A stretch of DNA of 5,276 nt from an uncultured Ruminococcus sp. (GTDB lineage Bacteria; Bacillota; Clostridia; Oscillospirales; Acutalibacteraceae). The stretch spans positions 1 to 5,276 of the forward strand of contig CACXDE010000048.1 of the NCBI GenBank assembly GCA_902766305.1. The letters run 5' to 3'. Below the pieces are notes generated by a model that was not told the DNA's origin, did no database searches, and worked only from the letters and a program-made list of their open reading frames with translations. Both the position numbers and the translations under genes were made by a program. This document shows positions 1 to 3,592 of the stretch, piece by piece; positions within the stretch are counted from its first letter, which is position 1; every line of letters starts with the position of its first letter.

Positions 1-215
1 AGATTCAGGAGCAGCTTACGGCACAGATAGCTGACGCTTTGTGGGAATATATCAAGCCGCAGGGTGTTATGGTCATGATAGAAGCTGAACATATGTGCAT
101 GACAATGAGAGGCATAAAAAAGCCGGGCAGCAAGACTGTTACGTACGCTGTCAAAGGCAGTTTTGAAAATGACAGGGAAAAAGAGAAAATGTTTATGGAG
201 ATGATCAGGCTTTGA
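1..215 (+). CDS. folE: GTP cyclohydrolase I, C-terminal part (5' end outside window)
   Basis: FolE converts GTP to 7,8-dihydroneopterin triphosphate and formate, the first step of folate synthesis, as a cytosolic toroidal multimer. The window enters the gene in mid-codon, with the first full codon at 3. It shows the last 70 residues, about one third of a usual 185-200 residue protein. The visible part carries the family's most conserved block, [11 protein letters not shown] followed by KKPGSKT (codons about 81-131). The His (90-92) and Cys (96-98) of HMCM correspond to E. coli His179 (catalytic) and Cys181 (zinc ligand). The N-terminal Cys-His zinc ligands lie off the left edge. The frame ends with TGA at 213-215, which overlaps the TTG start of the next gene by 4 nt, so the two are probably translationally coupled. 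It is the first visible gene of the folate operon; promoter and start cannot be seen. The identification is secure from this signature. Confidence 0.95.
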   Translation, partial: IQEQLTAQIADALWEYIKPQGVMVMIEAEHMCMTMRGIKKPGSKTVTYAVKGSFENDREKEKMFMEMIRL

Positions 216-694
216 ACAGATATAACCGAGTGCTTGTTCATCCGATGTACAAAAAGCTGATATGCTGTCTTGATGATCTGGAGAAGGAACGTATTTTCTG
301 CCGTCATGATATCCGGCATTTTCTGGATGTCGCAAGAATAATGTATATATTGAATGCTGAAGAAAAAACCGGTCTTTCAAAGGATATGATCTATGCTGCT
401 GCGCTTCTGCATGATATCGGAAGAGTCAAGCAGTATAAACACGGCATACCGCATAATGAAGCCGGAGCAGAAATTGCCCGTGAGATACTTGAAGGCTGCG
501 GCTTTGGTGACAATGAATGCAATTTGATCTGTACTGCTATTCTCTGTCACAGACATGAAAATGAATGTCCGGAGAGCGGTCTGGCGGCTCTGCTTTACCG
601 TGCAGACAAAATGTCAAGACTTTGTTTTAACTGCGGTGCCTGCGGAGAATGCTATTGGAACAGTGAAGAAAAAAATAGTGAAATTATTTTTTAA
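212..694 (+). CDS. HD-domain phosphohydrolase of the folate operon, TTG start
   Basis: This is a 160-residue soluble protein with an HD metal-dependent phosphohydrolase domain. Visible metal-ligand candidates in order are His32/His36 ([13 protein letters not shown]), His67-Asp68 (LLHDIGR), His81 (HNEAGAEIA), His113/His115 (CHRHE) and Asp132 (RADK). This H-HD-H-H-D spacing is like binuclear HD proteins such as the YqeK family. A cysteine cluster follows at 138, 141, 144 and 147 ([10 protein letters not shown]), suggesting another metal site or a structural zinc. The TTG start at 212 overlaps the folE stop. I prefer it to the internal ATG at 245 because the N-terminal residues before His10-Pro11 look like those of related proteins as I recall them, and a GGAG at 197-200 lies upstream. 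The substrate is unknown. Its place between folE and folP suggests a pterin or nucleotide phosphate, possibly dihydroneopterin triphosphate or monophosphate. A general nucleotidase is the main alternative. The HD fold is secure; the folate role is inference. Confidence 0.85.
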   Translation: MNRYNRVLVHPMYKKLICCLDDLEKERIFCRHDIRHFLDVARIMYILNAEEKTGLSKDMIYAAALLHDIGRVKQYKHGIPHNEAGAEIAREILEGCGFGDNECNLICTAILCHRHENECPESGLAALLYRADKMSRLCFNCGACGECYWNSEEKNSEIIF

Positions 695-706
695 CGAGGT
701 TATGAT

Positions 707-1507
707 ATGAAGATTGGCAGCAAGGTATTTGACATTAAAAACAATACCTACATAATGGGAATACTCAATGTCACACCCGACTCTTTTTCAGACGGCGGAA
801 AATGGAACAGCATCGACAATGCTTTGAAGCATACTGAAAAAATGATATCTGAGGGTGCTGACATTATTGACATCGGAGGAGAATCCACAAGACCGGGATA
901 TGTACAGATAACCGGAGAAGAAGAAATTTCAAGAGTAGTACCTGTTGCAGAGGAAATAAAGAAAAGGTTTGATATTCCTTTGTCTGTGGATACATATAAA
1001 TCATCTGTTGCCAAAGCTGCACTTGACGCAGGTGCAGATATGATAAACGATATTTGGGGACTACAGTATGACCCTGAAATGGCTGAAACCATAGCCGGAT
1101 ACGATGCCGTGTGCTGTCTTATGCACAACAGAAATGAAGCTGTATATAAAGACCTTATTTCGGATATCAAAAGTGATCTGGGAAAATGTATTGAAGACGC
1201 AAGGACAGCAGGCATAGACAATGACAAAATAATTCTCGATCCGGGCATAGGCTTCGGCAAAACATATGAGATGAATCTGAAAGTACTGAAAGAGCTGAAA
1301 AAGTTTACAAGCTTGGGCTATCCTGTTCTCCTTGGCTGTTCCAGAAAATCCGTAATAGGCAATACTCTTTCTCTGCCGGCAGATGAACGTCTTGAAGGTA
1401 CTATTGTTACTACAGTAAAGGCTGTTATGTGCGGATGCGCTTTTGTAAGAGTACATGATGTGAAAGAAAATTATCGTACCATAAAAATGGCAAAGGCAAT
1501 TTTTTGA
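707..1507 (+). CDS. folP: Dihydropteroate synthase
   Basis: FolP condenses 6-hydroxymethyl-7,8-dihydropterin diphosphate with p-aminobenzoate to give dihydropteroate. It is a cytosolic TIM-barrel enzyme and the target of sulfonamides. The 266 residues are a full-length protein for the family. All signature loops are present: NVTPDSFSDGG at 21-31 (Asn21 binds Mg), DIGGESTRPG at 55-64, SVDTYK at 93-98 (Asp95 contacts the pterin), INDIWG at 113-118 (Asn114), DPGIGFGKT at 178-186, GCSRKS at 210-215 (Lys214, Ser215) and RVHDV at 248-252 (Arg248, His250). The ATG at 707 follows a GAGGT Shine-Dalgarno at 696-700. The nearby ATG at 702 is followed after one codon by TGA and is not a start. The gene lies 12 nt after the HD gene and 27 nt before folB-folK, consistent with one transcript. 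The sulfonamide-contact loops look ordinary, with no insertion of the kind seen in resistant enzymes. Confidence 0.97.
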   Translation: MKIGSKVFDIKNNTYIMGILNVTPDSFSDGGKWNSIDNALKHTEKMISEGADIIDIGGESTRPGYVQITGEEEISRVVPVAEEIKKRFDIPLSVDTYKSSVAKAALDAGADMINDIWGLQYDPEMAETIAGYDAVCCLMHNRNEAVYKDLISDIKSDLGKCIEDARTAGIDNDKIILDPGIGFGKTYEMNLKVLKELKKFTSLGYPVLLGCSRKSVIGNTLSLPADERLEGTIVTTVKAVMCGCAFVRVHDVKENYRTIKMAKAIF

Positions 1508-1534
1508 CATTATCAGGCTTTTGGGAGAAACAGT

Positions 1535-2350
1535 ATGAATAATATTATAAGGATCGTTGATTTAGAGGTTTTTGCTAAACATGGCGTACTGGATGAAGAA
1601 CAGCGAATCGGACAGAAATTTCTGTTTTCGGCTGATATCTTTACTGATATACAGAAAGCCGCCTTATTTGACGATATAAAGCTTTCTACAGATTACGCAG
1701 ATGTCTGCCGAAGGATAGTTGATTATAACACGGAAAACACCTTCCGGCTTATAGAAACAGCAGCTGTAAAAACCTGTGAGATGCTTCTTTGTGATTTTCC
1801 TCTTATAGAGGGGGTAAGGCTTGAAATTAAAAAGCCGTGGGCGCCTGTTGGTCTTCCTCTTGATTATGTCGGAGTTGCCGCAGAAAAAAAATGGCATAAC
1901 GCTTTTGTCGCTTTTGGCTCTAATATGGGTGACAGAAAAAAATATATTGACACAGCAATAAGTGAACTGAAACAAACAAAAGGCTGTAAGGTAATCAAAG
2001 TCTCTGACACTATACAAACAAAGCCCTATGGGAACACCGATCAGCAGGATTTTCTTAACGGTGTCATGATGATAAGAACATTCCTTGAACCAGAGACTCT
2101 CCTTGACAGGCTTCATGAAATCGAAAACAATGCCGGACGCAAACGTACAGTGCATTGGGGACCGAGGACTCTTGATCTTGATATAATACTGTATGACAAT
2201 ATTATATTTGACAGCGAGTATCTGACTATCCCCCACTATGATATGCACAAAAGAAGATTTGTGCTTGAACCCCTTGCGCAGATCGCACCGTTTGTAAGAC
2301 ATCCGGTACTAAATATAACTGCAATAGAAATGTTGAAGGAAATAGAATGA
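1535..2350 (+). CDS. folBK: Fused dihydroneopterin aldolase / HPPK (FolB-FolK)
   Basis: This bifunctional protein of 271 residues joins two successive pathway enzymes. Residues 1-118 are dihydroneopterin aldolase (FolB), which cleaves dihydroneopterin to 6-hydroxymethyl-dihydropterin and glycolaldehyde. It shows HGVLDEEQRIGQ (Glu22), Tyr54, LIET with Glu74, and KKPWAPV with Lys100. These match the S. aureus FolB active-site positions with the same numbers. Residues about 122-271 are 6-hydroxymethyl-dihydropterin pyrophosphokinase (FolK). It shows GSNMGDR at 128-134, the signature WGPRTLDLDIILYD at 208-221 with the metal-binding Asp214/Asp216, and PHYDMHKRRFVLEPL at 233-247. The aldolase product is therefore the kinase substrate on the same chain. 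The two domains are joined by only a few residues (AEKKWHN). The ATG at 1535 has a GGGAG Shine-Dalgarno at 1523-1527. The stop at 2348-2350 is 1 nt from the folA start. Such fusions are known in Clostridia and other bacteria. Confidence 0.95.
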   Translation: MNNIIRIVDLEVFAKHGVLDEEQRIGQKFLFSADIFTDIQKAALFDDIKLSTDYADVCRRIVDYNTENTFRLIETAAVKTCEMLLCDFPLIEGVRLEIKKPWAPVGLPLDYVGVAAEKKWHNAFVAFGSNMGDRKKYIDTAISELKQTKGCKVIKVSDTIQTKPYGNTDQQDFLNGVMMIRTFLEPETLLDRLHEIENNAGRKRTVHWGPRTLDLDIILYDNIIFDSEYLTIPHYDMHKRRFVLEPLAQIAPFVRHPVLNITAIEMLKEIE

Positions 2351-2351
2351 A

Positions 2352-2903
2352 ATGATATCAATAATAGCAGCGATAAGCAGAAACGGAGTTATCGGGAAGG
2401 ACGGCAAAATTCCCTGGAACATTCCGGAGGATCTTGCGTACTTCAAAAAAGTAACCATGGGAAAAACTGTTATAATGGGCAGAAAAACATATGAAAGCAT
2501 AGGAAAACCGCTTTCTGGCAGACAAAATATTGTAGTATCCTCACACAATGTATTCTATGGAGACAACTGCATAACTGTAAAAAGCTTTTCCGAAGCCCTC
2601 AGAAAAAGCAGCGGCAGTGAAATATTCATCTGCGGCGGCTACAGTTTATATAAAGACGCATTAAAGCTTGCCCAAAAGCTTTATCTTACAGAGATAGATG
2701 CTGATTTTGACGGAGATACATTTTTCCCGTATTTTGATAAGGATCTGTATAACAGTAAGGTTGTCGGCAAGTACAAAAACTTATATTGCGATACGGTTAT
2801 ATCATACAGCCATGTAGTATACACAAAGAAAACCATTACTACAGTGATATCTGATCCATATTTTGATGAAATGACATATCTTGAAGTACACAATCCTATG
2901 TAA
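2352..2903 (+). CDS. folA: Dihydrofolate reductase with C-terminal tail
   Basis: FolA reduces dihydrofolate to tetrahydrofolate with NADPH in the cytosol and is the trimethoprim target. The protein has 183 residues, against about 160 for a typical bacterial chromosomal enzyme. Active-site positions follow E. coli numbering closely: Trp22 and Asp27 in IPWNIPEDLAYFK, MGRKTYES at 42-49 for NADPH, Arg57 in LSGRQN for the folate glutamate, the CGGYSLY nucleotide loop at 94-100, and Thr113 before the DADFDGDTFFP block at 116-126. The last core strand ends near residue 160 (SYSHVVYTKK). Residues 161-183 form an extra acidic, aromatic tail ending in YLEVHNPM, with no function I can name. The ATG at 2352 begins 1 nt after the folB-folK stop and is preceded by AAGGA at 2336-2340, so coupling is likely. 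It is the last gene of the operon; the terminator follows 36 nt downstream. Confidence 0.95.
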   Translation: MISIIAAISRNGVIGKDGKIPWNIPEDLAYFKKVTMGKTVIMGRKTYESIGKPLSGRQNIVVSSHNVFYGDNCITVKSFSEALRKSSGSEIFICGGYSLYKDALKLAQKLYLTEIDADFDGDTFFPYFDKDLYNSKVVGKYKNLYCDTVISYSHVVYTKKTITTVISDPYFDEMTYLEVHNPM

Positions 2904-2929
2904 AATCCATCGGCATTTAAAATTATCCG

Positions 2930-3069
2930 TTACAAAAACACCGCCCCGCCTTAATGAAAAAGCGGAGCGGTATTTTTTTATTTCCGGAAAATTCTGAAAC
3001 ATCAATTGATCTGCGTCTGCTTTGCGGAAAGACTCTCACGTCAGTCCTTTACCGCCTTGTTTCAAACTC
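2930..3069 (-). ncRNA. Candidate structured small RNA or structured sasp 3' UTR
   Basis: Read on the minus strand, this stretch can fold into nested stems. P1 pairs 3066-3058 with 3001-2993 (UUUGAAACA with UGUUUCAGA; 9 pairs, one G-U). Inside it, P2 pairs GCGG-AAAG-ACT (3055-3043) with AGT-CTTT-CCGC (3034-3024). P2 has 11 pairs, two 1-nt bulges and an 8-nt loop GACGUGAG. A linker with the palindrome ATCAATTGAT (3001-3010) follows. The transcript would end at the folA terminator stem read backwards, with its short T tract near 2933-2940. An extended -10 box lies just upstream (3077-3085). The G-U pair in P1 fits only the minus strand; the plus strand has a mismatch there. The family is not recognised. 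It may instead be the 3' untranslated region of the spore-protein mRNA. The structure was found by eye and is not energy-tested. Confidence 0.35.
2940..2979 (+). terminator. Rho-independent terminator of the folate operon
   Basis: A 9-bp GC-rich stem, CCGCCCCGC (2941-2949) with GCGGAGCGG (2962-2970), has one C/A mismatch and an extra A-T pair at the base (2940/2971). It encloses a 12-nt loop and is followed by seven T at 2973-2979. It lies 36 nt after the folA stop, as expected for the end of the operon. Read on the minus strand, the same stem is followed by TGTTTTTG (2940-2933), so it could also stop transcripts arriving from the converging spore-protein side. Confidence 0.9.
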
Positions 3070-3076
3070 AGGTATT

Positions 3077-3085
3077 ATTATAACA
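3077..3085 (-). promoter_or_regulatory. Extended -10 promoter candidate for the RNA at 2930-3069
   Basis: On the minus strand the sequence is TGTTATAAT, a perfect TATAAT (3082-3077) with the TGn extension (TG at 3085-3084). Transcription would begin near 3068-3070, at the outer edge of stem P1. The -35 region 17 nt upstream (TAATTT) is poor, so the call depends on the extended -10. AT-rich DNA gives TATAAT by chance fairly often; the TG element and the position before a structured stretch are what raise it. Confidence 0.3.
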
Positions 3086-3125
3086 TCATTTTCCGGAATA
3101 AATTATCAGCTGTAAGAAAAAATGA

Positions 3126-3320
3126 TTACATACTCTTTTCGTATGCTTCGATCATTTTCTTGACCATCTGACCGCCTACTGATCCTGCCTGACGTGATGT
3201 CAGATCGCCGTTGTAACCCTGCTTAAGGTTAACACCTACTTCGTTAGCACATTCCATTTTGAATGCGTCCATTGCCTGTCTTGCCTCAGGCACATTTAAT
3301 GAATTAGAATTGTAAGACAT
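3126..3320 (-). CDS. Alpha/beta-type small acid-soluble spore protein
   Basis: This 64-residue protein belongs to the alpha/beta SASP family. These proteins coat spore DNA, shift it toward an A-like form, protect it from UV and heat, and are broken down at germination by the GPR protease. The second family signature is complete at 43-57 (RQAGSVGGQMVKKMI). The first lies at 21-30 (KMECANEVGV), around the usual GPR cleavage site after Glu23. The GYNGDLTSRQ block at 35-44 is typical of clostridial members. Cys24 replaces the usual Ile/Phe after the cleavage site. The start ATG (3320-3318) has a strong AAGGAG (3335-3330) 9 nt upstream; the stop TAA is at 3128-3126. It is transcribed toward folA and away from glgB. 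Expression would be expected in the forespore under sigma G, but I could not find a convincing sigma G promoter. Presence suggests a spore-forming lineage, though not proof that this strain sporulates. Confidence 0.95.
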   Translation of the reverse strand: MSYNSNSLNVPEARQAMDAFKMECANEVGVNLKQGYNGDLTSRQAGSVGGQMVKKMIEAYEKSM

Positions 3321-3376
3321 TGTTTTTTTCTCCTTTTGTGTTTACGATATTCCGAATACAAAAACGCTTCGGCTTC

Positions 3377-3405
3377 CAAACGGATTTTGTTTCAATATCC
3401 GTTTG
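3377..3405 (-). repeat. 9-bp perfect inverted repeat in the spore-protein leader
   Basis: CAAACGGAT (3377-3385) and ATCCGTTTG (3397-3405) are perfect inverted copies around an 11-nt loop. They lie 57 nt upstream of the spore-protein start. In a minus-strand transcript this would be a 5' UTR hairpin, which could stabilise the mRNA. As DNA it could be an operator. On the plus strand it is followed by a loose T-rich tract (TGTTTTTATTATTTG), so it could act as a weak terminator, but no plus-strand gene needs one here. The role is unknown. Confidence 0.5.
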
Positions 3406-3492
3406 TGTTTTTATTATTTGCAAAAAAAAATATTATATTACAATGTTTCCTGGTAATTATTAGTATAAAATTAAATAAATTTTATGTGTCTA

Positions 3493-3521
3493 TTGATTTT
3501 TTGATATAAATATGTTATATT
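3493..3521 (+). promoter_or_regulatory. Sigma-A-type promoter of glgB
   Basis: TTGATT (3493-3498; 4/6 to the -35 consensus) and TATATT (3516-3521; 5/6 to the -10 consensus) are separated by exactly 17 nt, in an AT-rich region. Transcription should start near 3528, giving a leader of about 65 nt before the glgB ATG. The leader holds a TTGATCAA palindrome around 3561-3568 but no recognisable riboswitch. Confidence 0.6.
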
Positions 3522-3592
3522 AGTTGTAGAGTACAATAATAATCAAGATGATTGAAATATTTGATCAACTTTAACAAATCGGAGGATACATT

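Noticed and set aside
748..1510. Long open frames antisense to folP
   Set aside because: They lie fully opposite a gene with complete family motifs, lack good ribosome binding sites, and their products are low-complexity Ser/Ile/Cys-rich sequences with no recognisable domain.
3024..3055. Hammerhead ribozyme core (CUGA near the P2 loop)
   Set aside because: The loop reads CUGACGU rather than the required CUGANGA, and no matching GAAA and cleavage-site arrangement is present.
3085..3126. 8-bp inverted repeat ATCATTTT / AAAATGAT around a 26-nt loop at the sasp stop codon
   Set aside because: The arms are AT-rich, the loop is long and no T tract follows on the minus strand, so it is not a credible terminator.
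3432..3460. Possible sasp promoter on the minus strand: TATAAT (3437-3432), or CATTGTA (3445-3439) as a sigma G -10
   Set aside because: The TATAAT has a poor -35 (ATAATT) at 17 nt. CATTGTA matches only 5 of 7 of the sigma G -10 (CATACTA), without a convincing -35. AT-rich DNA makes both likely by chance.
3528..3592. Riboswitch in the glgB leader
   Set aside because: The leader is about 65 nt, AT-rich and without a stable stem or conserved aptamer motif; only short palindromes are visible.
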